NCBI GenBank assembly: GCA_041192685.1
Contig: JBEEMM010000010.1
Coordinates: 1-26,754, forward strand
Source of the DNA: TMED14 sp041192685
GTDB lineage: Bacteria; Bacteroidota; Bacteroidia; Flavobacteriales; Schleiferiaceae
Length of the DNA: 26,754 bases
Direction of reading: 5' to 3'
How positions within the stretch are numbered: position 1 is the stretch's first letter; each line of letters starts with the position of its first letter. Positions 1 to 7,736 of the stretch are shown here, one piece after another. The position numbers and the translations under genes are program-made. Under the pieces are notes generated by a model. The model was not told the DNA's origin. It ran no database searches and saw nothing but the letters and a program-made list of their open reading frames with translations.

Positions 1-483
1 TCAAAACCGTAGTTGTCATAAATGGTGCGAATCGTTTCGATCAAACCAAGTCCGTCGGTAGAAATATCGTCAAGACGACCGATGAAGGGCGACACATAGG
101 TCGCGCCGGCCTTAGCGGCTAGAAGGGCTTGACCTGCGCTAAACACTAGGGTGCAGTTGGTCTTGATTCCGCGGTCGCTGAAGTAGCGAATTGCCTTGAT
201 CCCGTCTTTAATCATGGGAACCTTAACTACAATTTTAGGGTCGATCTCGGCCAAAAGTTCCCCCTCGCGCACCATTCCTGCGAAGTCGGTTGAAATAACC
301 TCCGCGCTCACGTCACCGTCAACAATGCCGCAAATAGCCTTGTAGTGCTTAAGAATGTTGTCGGTTCCTGAGATGCCTTCTTTGGCCATTAGGGATGGAT
401 TCGTCGTAACGCCATCAAGGATTCCCATGTCGTGGGCTTCTCTGATTTCGGCTAGGTTTGCAGTGTCGATGAAAAATTTCATG
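1..483 (-). CDS. fsa: Transaldolase / fructose-6-phosphate aldolase family protein (3' end off the window)
   Basis: This minus-strand reading frame starts with ATG at 483 and runs off the left edge after 161 residues. The family is usually about 215-220 residues, so roughly the last quarter is missing. The protein begins MKFFIDTANLAEIREAHDMG, has the TTNPSL motif at residues 26-31, and the Schiff-base lysine motif VVKVPM with Lys87. FIGRLDDIS follows near residue 133. These are hallmarks of the small transaldolase (TalC/FSA) family, cytoplasmic TIM-barrel enzymes. They either transfer dihydroxyacetone units in the pentose phosphate pathway or cleave fructose 6-phosphate. Sequence alone does not separate these two activities; in Bacteroidota, transaldolase is the usual assignment. 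The gene is divergent from the E1 gene with a 55-bp gap. Confidence 0.93.
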
Positions 484-526
484 GCAATAAATCAAATAAA
501 GAGTTTAGTCCGCCCAAAGGTCGGGT

Positions 527-534
527 TATTTTTG
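527..534 (+). promoter_or_regulatory. Putative -7 promoter box (TATTTTTG) for the E1 gene
   Basis: TATTTTTG matches the Bacteroidota -7 consensus TAnnTTTG exactly. A weak TTTAG at 504-508 sits 18 nt upstream, where a TTTG/TTG -33 element is expected. Only 4 nt separate the box from the ATG at 539, so the transcript should be leaderless or nearly so. The alternative is that translation starts further downstream. Confidence 0.5.
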
Positions 535-538
535 TGCA

Positions 539-2875
539 ATGCAAGGCCAACCCCCCTCTGACTTTTCAACGGAACTACTGCGCGACTACCGACTCGGAAT
601 CCTAAGCCGAGAATGCTCGCTTTTGGGCCGCAAGGAGGTCTTAACGGGCAAGGCCAAATTTGGCATTTTTGGCGACGGCAAGGAGCTCGCCCAGCTCGCT
701 TGGGCCAGGGTTTTCCGCAACGGAGACTTTAGAAGCGGATACTACCGCGACCAGACCTTTATGATGGCCATCGGGGCCCTCAGCCCGAGGCAGTTTTTTG
801 CCTCCCTTTACGCAGACACCGACATCGAGCGCGAACCCAGCAGCGCAGGCCGCCAAATGAACGGCCACTTTGCCACTCCAACCCTCAATGCAGACGGCTC
901 ATGGATGTCCTTAGTGGACCGCAAAAACGTTTCTGCCGATATTTCACCCACAGGAGGCCAGATGCCCCGCCTGCTCGGACTCGCTCAAGCCTCCAAGGTC
1001 TATCGCTCCCTTGGAGTCCGCAACGCATTCAGCCAAAATGGCGGCGAAGTAGCCTGGGGAACCATCGGCAACGCATCTACGTCAGAGGGTTTGTTTTGGG
1101 AAACCATCAACGCAGCCGGGGTCATGCAGGTGCCTATGGTGGCTCTTGTCTGGGACGACGAATACGGAATCTCGGTGCACGCAGAGCACCAAACGACCAA
1201 GCAGAGCATTTCTAAGGCATTGGCAGGCTTTCAGCGCCAGGCGGCCAAAAAAGGACAGCCCGAAGAAAAGGGCTACGAAATAATTGTTGCCCGAGGATGG
1301 AACTACGCGGAGTTGGTTTCTGCCTTTGAGCAAGCTGAGAAGTTTGCCCGAGAAGAGCACGTTCCCGTGCTGCTTCATGTGAGAGAAATGACTCAACCAC
1401 AGGGTCATAGCACATCAGGATCGCACGAACGCTATAAGTCTAAGGAGCGCCTTCAGTGGGAGCTTGACTACGACTGCCTCAGCCAGTTTCGCAGCTTTTT
1501 GCTGGCCAATAAAATTGCCAAGCTTCCCGCCCTCGAGGCCATCGAAGAGGAGGCCCGCTCTGAGGCTCGCGATGCCATGAAGTCCGCCTACGAGGACTTT
1601 CTGCAGCCCCTTCGCCGCACTCGAGACCAGGCAGTCGCTTGGCTTGAAGAACTTCAATGCGAAGACCTCGCTCCAGCGTTGCGCGCCGACAAGGCTCCGC
1701 TTCGTCGGGATTCCGTAGCGGCGGTTCGCAAGGCCATTCAGCGCACTCTTGCCAGCTCAGGTAAGACTTCGGGAGCTCCCCTTTGGGTCGAAACCCAGCT
1801 CAGGCAGGGCGCCCTCGACTATTCAAGCATGCTTCACAGCGGCACTGCGCTCGCCGTTAAAGAGGTTCCGGCAGAATTTACTGCCGAGGCCCCCTTGGTC
1901 GACGGTCGGGTGGTTCTGCGCGACAATTTTAAGGAGCTTTTTACCCGGTATCCAGAGCTCATGATTTTTGGCGAAGACGTCGGGCACATTGGCGACGTCA
2001 ACCAAGGCCTTGAAGGCATGCAGGCGGAATTTGGCAGCGTTCGCATCTCTGATACAGGAATCCGCGAGGCGACCATTGCCGGTCAGGGCATTGGACTTGC
2101 CATGCGCGGACTTCGCCCGATTGCCGAGATTCAATACCTGGACTACCTGCTTTATGCCCTGCAAATTCTTTCAGACGACTGCGCTACCCTGCGCTGGCGG
2201 ACCGCAGGAGGCCAGAAAGCTCCGCTTATAATCCGCACTCGCGGCCACCGCCTCGAGGGAGTGTGGCACAGCGGATCCCCCATGCAGTTGCTGCTCGGCT
2301 CCTTGCGCGGAATGTACCTCTGCACCCCGCGCAACATGGTTCAGGCTGCAGGAATGTACAATACCCTGCTGCAGGCCGATGAACCGGCCGTGGTCATCGA
2401 GTGCCTCAACGGCTACCGCCTCAAAGAATCCTTGCCCACCAACTTGGGCAGCTTCACGGTGCCCCTTGGTCGTCCCGAGGTACTGCGGTCGGGCACCGAC
2501 GCCACGGTGGTTTCCTACGGTTCCACGCTGCGGGTAATAATGGAGGCTGCCGCCGAACTTGAAACCTTGGGCTTGTCTATTGAAGTTATTGACGTGCAAA
2601 CCCTCCTTCCCTTTGACTTGGACGGAGCCTGTGCGGCCTCACTAAAGCGAACCAACCGCCTGCTCGTGGTCGATGAAGACGTTCCGGGCGGAGCCTCCGC
2701 CTACATTATGCAGCAAATACTTGAGGTTCAGGGCGGATTCAGCCATCTGGATGCCTCTCCCCGAACCCTGACTGCTAAGGCACACCGGCCCGCCTACGGT
2801 TCGGACGGCGACTATTTCTCAAAGCCCAGTGCCGAAGACATCGTGGAGGCCGTTATCGCTCTGGCGGCGGAGTAG
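539..2875 (+). CDS. Fused alpha/beta E1 component of a 2-oxoacid (branched-chain/pyruvate type) dehydrogenase
   Basis: This 778-residue protein carries both E1 subunits in one chain, an arrangement common in Bacteroidota. The N-terminal half is the alpha-type thiamine diphosphate domain. It starts LLRDYRLGILSRECSLLGRK, and its cofactor loop runs from GNASTSEG (177-184) to WDDEYGIS (205-212). The C-terminal half, from about residue 455, is the beta-type transketolase pyrimidine and C-terminal domain, with FGEDVGHIGDVNQG, RGHRLEGVWHSGS and VDEDVPGG. E1 decarboxylates 2-oxoacids and passes the acyl group to a lipoyl E2; no E2 or E3 gene is in view. The canonical GDG of the cofactor motif reads GNA, with Asn replacing the usual metal-binding Asp. 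The substrate (branched-chain oxoacids or pyruvate) cannot be decided here. Start chosen at 539; see the promoter entry. Confidence 0.93.
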   Translation: MQGQPPSDFSTELLRDYRLGILSRECSLLGRKEVLTGKAKFGIFGDGKELAQLAWARVFRNGDFRSGYYRDQTFMMAIGALSPRQFFASLYADTDIEREPSSAGRQMNGHFATPTLNADGSWMSLVDRKNVSADISPTGGQMPRLLGLAQASKVYRSLGVRNAFSQNGGEVAWGTIGNASTSEGLFWETINAAGVMQVPMVALVWDDEYGISVHAEHQTTKQSISKALAGFQRQAAKKGQPEEKGYEIIVARGWNYAELVSAFEQAEKFAREEHVPVLLHVREMTQPQGHSTSGSHERYKSKERLQWELDYDCLSQFRSFLLANKIAKLPALEAIEEEARSEARDAMKSAYEDFLQPLRRTRDQAVAWLEELQCEDLAPALRADKAPLRRDSVAAVRKAIQRTLASSGKTSGAPLWVETQLRQGALDYSSMLHSGTALAVKEVPAEFTAEAPLVDGRVVLRDNFKELFTRYPELMIFGEDVGHIGDVNQGLEGMQAEFGSVRISDTGIREATIAGQGIGLAMRGLRPIAEIQYLDYLLYALQILSDDCATLRWRTAGGQKAPLIIRTRGHRLEGVWHSGSPMQLLLGSLRGMYLCTPRNMVQAAGMYNTLLQADEPAVVIECLNGYRLKESLPTNLGSFTVPLGRPEVLRSGTDATVVSYGSTLRVIMEAAAELETLGLSIEVIDVQTLLPFDLDGACAASLKRTNRLLVVDEDVPGGASAYIMQQILEVQGGFSHLDASPRTLTAKAHRPAYGSDGDYFSKPSAEDIVEAVIALAAE

Positions 2876-2897
2876 CTTTCTGCAAAAAAAAAGTTAG

Positions 2898-2999
2898 AAA
2901 AAGGGCAAGGACACTTATCGCACCGCTACAACCAACTACCCTTGCTGCATTTCTGCCCTGGGGGATTTGTCGGGAGCTGGTCGCAAGGCCTTGCCCCAG
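2898..2999 (-). ncRNA. ffs: Signal recognition particle RNA, small bacterial type
   Basis: On the minus strand the transcript would begin near 2997 with GGGGCAAGG and end near 2903 with CCTTGCCC, which pair over 8 bp. A run of Ts follows at 2902-2898 as terminator. Between the ends lies the conserved SRP apical core, CCCAGGGCAGAAATGCAGCA followed by AGGGTA, with a GAAA tetraloop closed inside GGC/GC. This corresponds to the Ffh-binding helix 8 of bacterial 4.5S RNA. An exact TAnnTTTG box (TATCTTTG) lies immediately upstream at 3009-3002. The RNA assembles with Ffh and targets inner-membrane proteins to the translocon. Length near 100 nt fits the small bacterial class. Ends are approximate. 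Confidence 0.88.
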
Positions 3000-3001
3000 T
3001 G

Positions 3002-3009
3002 CAAAGATA
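3002..3009 (-). promoter_or_regulatory. -7 promoter box (TATCTTTG) of the SRP RNA
   Basis: TATCTTTG on the minus strand is an exact TAnnTTTG match. It ends 4 nt before the GGGG that opens the SRP RNA terminal helix, so the predicted transcription start coincides with the mature 5' end. No clear -33 element was seen. Confidence 0.65.
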
Positions 3010-3037
3010 CACAGGGTTTGTACGACCTTTGTTCCCT

Positions 3038-4618
3038 ATGCGTTTAAAACGAATTTTTACCGGCCTTGTCCTTGCGGCTTCCATTACGGGGCTTCAAGCC
3101 CAAGACTTTAGCCAGGCTGTGGTGCAGCGAGGCCCCATCAACGAGCTTCAGTACGACTCCGTAGCCGTTTGGATCAAGAACACCGGAATTCGCAGCCTCA
3201 ACCTCACGGGCATGTGGAGCTGTGCGCAGTGGGGCGATAGCCTGCTCAGCCTGCGGGCCGAGCAAACGACCTTGGCGGTCTATGATTCCGCCCGTATTTG
3301 GTTGAGGTTTAAGCCCGAGCACAATGTTTACTACCGCTTCCCCGTTGTGGTTGCCACCGACGGTCCCGACGGATTTGTGGCCCTGCAGTTTGAGGCCCAG
3401 GGTCGCTGGAGCCAGGCGTACTACACTACCACCGAGAACTTGAGCTGGGCGCCATTGAAGGCCGCCCTGACCGCGCGCCTCAACCAAAACACAACCAACC
3501 TCGGGTACACCGCCGCGCGAGACCAGATGTATGCCAACCTCGATAATGTTGCGGGTCAGGTAACCTGCATCTACACGGGGCGCGTTGCCTCGTTCAACAC
3601 CCGAGCGGGCGCCACGGCCAACAACTTTAACTGCGAGCACACCTTCCCCCAGAGCATGTTTGGTTCTGCTCAGCCCATGCAGTCAGACATCCATCATTTG
3701 TTTTCTTGCGACGAGGCGGCGAACACCCAGCGCAGCAATTATCCCTTCGGTATGATTACCGGTACGCCCGGGTGGTCCGTAGGCGGAAGCAAACGCCTCA
3801 ACGGTGTCTTTGAACCCCGAGACGCCCACAAGGGCGACGCGGCTAGGGCCATGATGTACTTCGTGACCCGCTACGGGGACTACAATAATTTTTATGCTCA
3901 GCAGTCCGCGGTATTAGAAGGTTGGCACCAGCAGTTCCCTCCCGACAGCAACGATCGCTCGCGAAATCAGGGAATTGCCGCGCTGCAAAACACCCGAAAC
4001 CCCTATGTGGACTATCCCCAAATTATGGAACGGCTCCTGAGCCTTAGCGGGAGTCCGCAACCCAATTTGGCAGCCCAATACTGGGCCAGTGAAGACAGCA
4101 TTCAGCTCGAACTATGGAATTGGGCGGTGGGCCCCATGCTACGCCGCAGGCTCGTGGTTACCAACCCTGGAAGTGCAGACTTGATTCTTAGCTCGGCGAC
4201 CTTGACCGCTCCCAACATGAACCTTGTTTCGGGCGGAGCCGCCGACACGCTAAGGCCTGGCGAACTGCACGTCTATGAGCTTGAGTACCCTGCTTCGGTT
4301 TTGCACGACGGCGGAAGCCTCAGCTACAGCACCAATCTTGGCGGCACAGTGACCCATTACTTTGGCAGCACTCCCTACATTAGTACCTCGGAGCTTGCCC
4401 AAACGGAGTCTGTGCGGGCCTTCCGAGACGGGCGAAACCTCAGAGTGGAAGGGCTTCCTGAAGGAGCCCATGCGGAGTGGGTGGATTCCGACGGAAAAAT
4501 TCGATGGACAACCGCACGAGCGAGCAGCCTCGAAGAGGTTCGTGCCCCAGGCTCTGGAACGGGTATTTTGCGCTGGACCCTCGACGGGCGGCGCGGTGTG
4601 CTTAAGTTTGTTTACTAA
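3038..4618 (+). CDS. Secreted endonuclease I (EndA/NucM family) with putative C-terminal sorting domain
   Basis: The start is placed at ATG 3038, giving 526 residues and a clear signal peptide (MRLKRIFTGLVLAAS...LQAQ). The longer frame from 2942 would run through the SRP RNA. The endonuclease I domain lies around residues 135-330. It contains CIYTGR, the His-Me finger segment NFNCEHTFPQSMFGSAQPMQ with catalytic His201, then SDIHHLFSCDEAANTQRSN. Such enzymes cut DNA or RNA non-specifically outside the cell. A beta-rich region follows. The last 60 or so residues (NLRVEGLPEG...GILRWTLDGRRGVLKFVY) resemble a type A C-terminal domain of type IX secretion, suggesting surface attachment or release; this last point is inference. 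The DUF4199 gene follows after 21 nt and may be co-transcribed. Confidence 0.92.
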   Translation: MRLKRIFTGLVLAASITGLQAQDFSQAVVQRGPINELQYDSVAVWIKNTGIRSLNLTGMWSCAQWGDSLLSLRAEQTTLAVYDSARIWLRFKPEHNVYYRFPVVVATDGPDGFVALQFEAQGRWSQAYYTTTENLSWAPLKAALTARLNQNTTNLGYTAARDQMYANLDNVAGQVTCIYTGRVASFNTRAGATANNFNCEHTFPQSMFGSAQPMQSDIHHLFSCDEAANTQRSNYPFGMITGTPGWSVGGSKRLNGVFEPRDAHKGDAARAMMYFVTRYGDYNNFYAQQSAVLEGWHQQFPPDSNDRSRNQGIAALQNTRNPYVDYPQIMERLLSLSGSPQPNLAAQYWASEDSIQLELWNWAVGPMLRRRLVVTNPGSADLILSSATLTAPNMNLVSGGAADTLRPGELHVYELEYPASVLHDGGSLSYSTNLGGTVTHYFGSTPYISTSELAQTESVRAFRDGRNLRVEGLPEGAHAEWVDSDGKIRWTTARASSLEEVRAPGSGTGILRWTLDGRRGVLKFVY

Positions 4619-4639
4619 AATCGAATAATCCCCCTAGTT

Positions 4640-5194
4640 ATGGACTCCACAACAAAACGCATCGCAATAAACTACGGACTCATCGTGAGTGCCGTCGCTG
4701 TCGGCTACACACTCGTTGCCTACATTATTAACGAGGCATGGCTGTCGAGTCAAGTGGGCGGAATTGTGATGCTGTTCGCCATGCTCCTGATTCCCTACTT
4801 CGGCGTGCGCGAATTCAAGAAGGCAAATGATGGCTACGCCACCTTTCGAGAGGCGTTCTCGGCCTACGTGCTTCCGTTAATCCTTTCGGCTGTGGTGGGC
4901 TTGGCCTTCAACTGGCTGATGCACAACGTAATCGATTCTGAATTGGCGACCCGAATGGGCGAGCGCGTATATGAGCGATTCGCTGAAATGCCCGAAGACC
5001 AGCGCAAAGGCGTGATGACCTTCATGGGCGCTGCCAATGATGCCGAGCTCAAAGCGGAGTCCATTAAAATGACTACCGAGCAAGTAACCATCTTGGGCAT
5101 GCTCAAATCCAGCGGAGTTGGAATCATCATGTATGCACTCGTCGGGCTCATCGTCGCGGCGATAACTAAGAAAAACCGACCAGAATTCCAGTGA
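4640..5194 (+). CDS. DUF4199 family membrane protein
   Basis: This 184-residue protein has about four membrane segments, near residues 10-30, 38-55, 73-93 and 155-175. A polar loop (residues 95-150) and a basic C-terminus (TKKNRPEFQ) accompany them. The pattern IAINYGLIVSAVAVGYT near the start and VREFKKANDGYATFREAF in the middle fit the DUF4199 family, found almost only in Bacteroidota and of unknown function. Its stop overlaps the GTG start of the next gene by 4 nt, so translation is probably coupled. DUF4199 genes are commonly seen next to a family 2 glycosyltransferase, as here, which suggests a shared envelope role. That role is an inference. Confidence 0.85.
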   Translation: MDSTTKRIAINYGLIVSAVAVGYTLVAYIINEAWLSSQVGGIVMLFAMLLIPYFGVREFKKANDGYATFREAFSAYVLPLILSAVVGLAFNWLMHNVIDSELATRMGERVYERFAEMPEDQRKGVMTFMGAANDAELKAESIKMTTEQVTILGMLKSSGVGIIMYALVGLIVAAITKKNRPEFQ

Positions 5195-6177
5195 GCCACC
5201 TCGACCTGAGCCTGGTCATTCCGCTTTTTAACGAAGAGGAGTCGCTGGCAGAGCTCCACGCATGGATAGACCGCGTGTGCCTTGCCCATGGGCTGCGCTA
5301 CGAAGTCTTGTTCATCAATGACGGTTCGACGGACGGTTCCTGGAAGGTAATTGAAGGCCTCGCTGCCCAGTACCCACAGGTGCGCGGAATCCGCTTTAGG
5401 CGCAATCAAGGCAAGTCTGCTGCGCTTCACGTCGGATTTCAAGCGGCACAGGGCGACGTGGTCATCACCATGGACGCCGACCTGCAGGACAGCCCCGACG
5501 AGATTCCGGACCTCGTGCGCATGATTCGCGAAGAGGGCTACGACCTGGTTAGCGGATGGAAGAAGAAGCGCTACGACCCGCTGTCGAAGACCTTGCCCAC
5601 CAAGTTGTTCAACTGGGCTGCGCGCAAAATGAGCGGAATCTACCTGCACGACTTCAACTGCGGTCTAAAGGCCTACCGCCTCGAGGTCGCACAGGCAGTG
5701 GAGGTTCAGGGTGAAATGCACCGCTACGTACCCGTACTCGCCAAGATGCAGGGCTTTACCCGCATTGGCGAAAAGGTCGTGGAGCACCGCGCACGCCCCT
5801 ACGGCGTGACCAAGTTTGGCCTCAACCGATTCACTAACGGACTTTTAGACCTTGTGACCCTGAGCATGGTCTCGCGCTTTCGCCGCCGCCCAATGCACTT
5901 TTTTGGAACCTGGGGTCTGGTAATGTTCTTTTTTAGCGGACTTTCTCTGACGGTCCTCGGCGGTCTCAAACTTGCTCGCCTCTGGAGCGGCCAGCGGCCC
6001 GGCCTGATTGCCGACGATCCCTGGTTCTACATCTTTTTGACGGCCATGATCCTCGGAACCCAGCTCTTCGTAACCGGCCTTTTGGCGGAACTCGTAGTGC
6101 GCAGCGGTCGCCGCCGTACCGAGTACGGAGTGACCGAAGAACTGAATAGCCCCAATGCCGACCCCAGCGCACGCTGA
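5191..6177 (+). CDS. Family 2 glycosyltransferase, polyprenyl-phosphate type (DPM1/ArnC-like)
   Basis: This 328-residue protein starts at GTG 5191 inside the stop of the DUF4199 gene. The GT-A domain opens with LSLVIPLFNEEESLAELHAW, has the nucleotide-sugar motif INDGSTDGSW and the metal-binding motif TMDADLQDSPDEI. A polar acceptor segment (HDFNCGLKAYR) follows. Two C-terminal membrane helices (about residues 238-262 and 280-305) anchor it in the inner membrane. Proteins of this build move a sugar from a nucleotide donor to a polyprenyl phosphate or a membrane lipid. The actual sugar is not readable from sequence. Its 3' end overlaps the next glycosyltransferase by 23 nt, so the three genes form one operon. 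Confidence 0.88.
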   Translation: MSHLDLSLVIPLFNEEESLAELHAWIDRVCLAHGLRYEVLFINDGSTDGSWKVIEGLAAQYPQVRGIRFRRNQGKSAALHVGFQAAQGDVVITMDADLQDSPDEIPDLVRMIREEGYDLVSGWKKKRYDPLSKTLPTKLFNWAARKMSGIYLHDFNCGLKAYRLEVAQAVEVQGEMHRYVPVLAKMQGFTRIGEKVVEHRARPYGVTKFGLNRFTNGLLDLVTLSMVSRFRRRPMHFFGTWGLVMFFFSGLSLTVLGGLKLARLWSGQRPGLIADDPWFYIFLTAMILGTQLFVTGLLAELVVRSGRRRTEYGVTEELNSPNADPSAR

Positions 6178-7201
6178 GTTACTCCATGGCCTTGAGCAGG
6201 CACACTACGGGCCCGCGCGCAGTGCGGAGCCCGAGTTTTCGCTGATTTCTCCGACCTTCAAGCGCCCCGACGAGGTGCGCGAGTTCATTGCCAGCGCGGC
6301 CCAACTTTCGGGCCCAAAAAGCCGTTTTGAGGTCATTTTGGCCGACGGAACCCCCGACGATAGCCTTCGCCCCGAGATTAAGGCGGCCGCCGAGGCCGCA
6401 GGCCTCGGCGTGACGGTCCTGTATCGTGCCGGGCTCCCCGTGAGCGACGCACGCAATGCAGCCGCCGCCTCGGCGCGGGCCCCCTGGCTCATCTTTTTGG
6501 ACTCGGACTGCCTGCTGCCCCAAGGCTACCTAGACGCGGTGAGCCAGGGCTTGGCCCGCGACGCGTGGGACGCCTTCGGCGGCCCGGATGCCGCCCCGCC
6601 CGACTTCAGTCCGCTCCAAAAGGCCATCAGCTTCGCCATGACGTCGGTACTGACCACGGGCGGCATCCGCGGCGGCTCTTCGGGTTCCACGGCGACCTAC
6701 TACCCCCGGGGATTCAACATGGGAATGCGCGCCGAAGCCTTCTGGGCCGTCGGAGGCTACGACATCGACTTCAAGTGCGGCGAAGACGTCGAGCTCAGCA
6801 TTCGGGTGCGTGAGGCGGGGTTCCGCGTTGGCCTGATCCCCGAAGCCTTAGTGTGGCACAAGCGCCGCGCTACCTTGGGTCAGTTTTACCGGCAGGTGCG
6901 CCGGTTTGGTTCCGCACGAATTGCGCTGGCGCAGCGCCACCGAGGTCAAATGAAGCTGACCCATTCGTTCCCGTTTGCCTTCATGCTCGCGTGGTTTTTG
7001 GCTCTTGCGCTGCACCTCACGGGTCTTTGGACTTGGCCCGTTCACCTTTTTCACGGCTTCTTTATCGCAGTATTGGTGCTTAGCACCGTCCAAAACCGCT
7101 CCCTCGGAGTCGGATTGCGCAGCGTCGCCGCCACAGCCGTAATGTTTGCTGGCTACGCCGTGGGCTTTGGGTCGGCCTTGCTGGGCAGACCCTATCGATA
7201 A
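6155..7201 (+). CDS. Family 2 glycosyltransferase with C-terminal membrane segments
   Basis: This 348-residue protein contains a GT-A fold domain. FSLISPTFKRPDEVREFIAS lies at the start of the fold, VILADGTPDDS is the donor-binding strand, FLDSDCLLP the DxD-type metal site, and the acceptor-side motif is GEDVELSIRVREAGFRVG. About three hydrophobic helices fill the C-terminus from residue 270 on. It probably adds a sugar to a cell-surface glycan at the cytoplasmic face of the inner membrane. The chosen start at 6155 overlaps the previous gene by 23 nt; a slightly later start is possible because the first 28 residues are not part of the fold. The stop at 7199-7201 directly abuts the heptamer repeat. 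Confidence 0.85.
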   Translation: MPTPAHAELLHGLEQAHYGPARSAEPEFSLISPTFKRPDEVREFIASAAQLSGPKSRFEVILADGTPDDSLRPEIKAAAEAAGLGVTVLYRAGLPVSDARNAAAASARAPWLIFLDSDCLLPQGYLDAVSQGLARDAWDAFGGPDAAPPDFSPLQKAISFAMTSVLTTGGIRGGSSGSTATYYPRGFNMGMRAEAFWAVGGYDIDFKCGEDVELSIRVREAGFRVGLIPEALVWHKRRATLGQFYRQVRRFGSARIALAQRHRGQMKLTHSFPFAFMLAWFLALALHLTGLWTWPVHLFHGFFIAVLVLSTVQNRSLGVGLRSVAATAVMFAGYAVGFGSALLGRPYR

Positions 7202-7250
7202 CTCGCAACTGGCTACTAGCAACTAGCCGCTAGCTACTAGCAGCTAGCAA
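7202..7250. repeat. Heptanucleotide tandem repeat, seven CTnGCnn units
   Basis: Seven 7-bp units lie head to tail: CTCGCAA, CTGGCTA, CTAGCAA, CTAGCCG, CTAGCTA, CTAGCAG, CTAGCAA. The last five share CTAGC exactly, with CTAG at 7216, 7223, 7230, 7237 and 7244. The repeat begins at the first base after the glycosyltransferase stop and runs into the 3' end of aroQ, supplying its last residues and its stop codon. A 7-bp stem (7229-7235 with 7242-7248, loop ACTAGC) can form within it. It could serve as a convergent terminator, although no T tract follows. Confidence 0.85.
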
Positions 7251-7667
7251 CCCTTCTATCGCCAAGCGATAACCCAGCCAGCCGAGGCCGCTGACGGTTC
7301 CGCGGGTGTAGGGGGCAAGGAGGGAAGCGCGGCGAAACGATTCGCGGGCGTAGGTGTGGCTGAGGTGTACCTCGATGATGGGGCTGGTCAAGGTAGCGAC
7401 GGCGTCGCGCAGGGCAATCGAGGTGTGGGTGAAGGCCCCCGGATTAATTAAAAACACACTTTCTGAACCGTCATGCTGGGCCAGGTAGCTGCAAAGGGCG
7501 CCCTCGTCGTCGGACTGGAACGAGCGAAGCTCGGTTCCGCCAAAGTGGGCGTCGAGCCAGGTTTGCAGAACGGGAATTTGGTCCTCGAGCCGCAGGCTGC
7601 CGTAGATTTCGGGCTGGCGGGTTCCGAGCTGACCCAAGTTGATTCCGTGAACAATATGTACCACCAT
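7230..7667 (-). CDS. aroQ: 3-dehydroquinate dehydratase, type II
   Basis: This 145-residue cytoplasmic enzyme removes water from 3-dehydroquinate in the shikimate pathway; type II enzymes form dodecamers. The start at 7667 (MVVHIVHGINLGQLGTRQPE) fits the family length. Visible active-site residues include Asn10, Arg17 and Tyr22 in the flexible lid, Asn75 and His81 in INPGAFTHTSIALRDA, and the EVHLSHTYARESFR segment. The usual NGPN is HGIN and the usual HLSN is HLSH, mild departures. The last residues LLAASS and the TAG stop come from the heptamer repeat. The gene is divergent from xerD, a pairing often seen in Bacteroidota. Confidence 0.93.
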   Translation of the reverse strand: MVVHIVHGINLGQLGTRQPEIYGSLRLEDQIPVLQTWLDAHFGGTELRSFQSDDEGALCSYLAQHDGSESVFLINPGAFTHTSIALRDAVATLTSPIIEVHLSHTYARESFRRASLLAPYTRGTVSGLGWLGYRLAIEGLLAASS

Positions 7668-7671
7668 GGTA

Positions 7672-7679
7672 CTAAGGTA
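7672..7679 (-). promoter_or_regulatory. Possible -7 box (TACCTTAG) for aroQ
   Basis: TACCTTAG on the minus strand differs from TAnnTTTG at one base and ends 4 nt before the aroQ ATG. It is one of several boxes in this window that imply a leaderless or nearly leaderless message. No good -33 element was seen. Confidence 0.3.
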
Positions 7680-7723
7680 CGAAGTGCTTTTGGGCAATGC
7701 CACTATTGAAATAGGGGAGTCCC

Positions 7724-7731
7724 TACCTTCG
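7724..7731 (+). promoter_or_regulatory. Possible -7 box (TACCTTCG) for xerD
   Basis: TACCTTCG differs from TAnnTTTG at one base. A TTG at 7706-7708 lies 15 nt upstream, slightly short of the usual spacing. The xerD ATG follows the box after 5 nt. Confidence 0.3.
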
Positions 7732-7736
7732 TTGGC

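Noticed and set aside
2942..3037. Upstream extension of the endonuclease frame
   Set aside because: It overlaps the SRP RNA and its promoter and places residues before a good signal peptide; the ATG at 3038 is preferred.
3044..3640. 198-residue minus-strand frame opposite the endonuclease
   Set aside because: Antisense shadow with low-complexity composition, and the endonuclease motifs on the plus strand are unambiguous.
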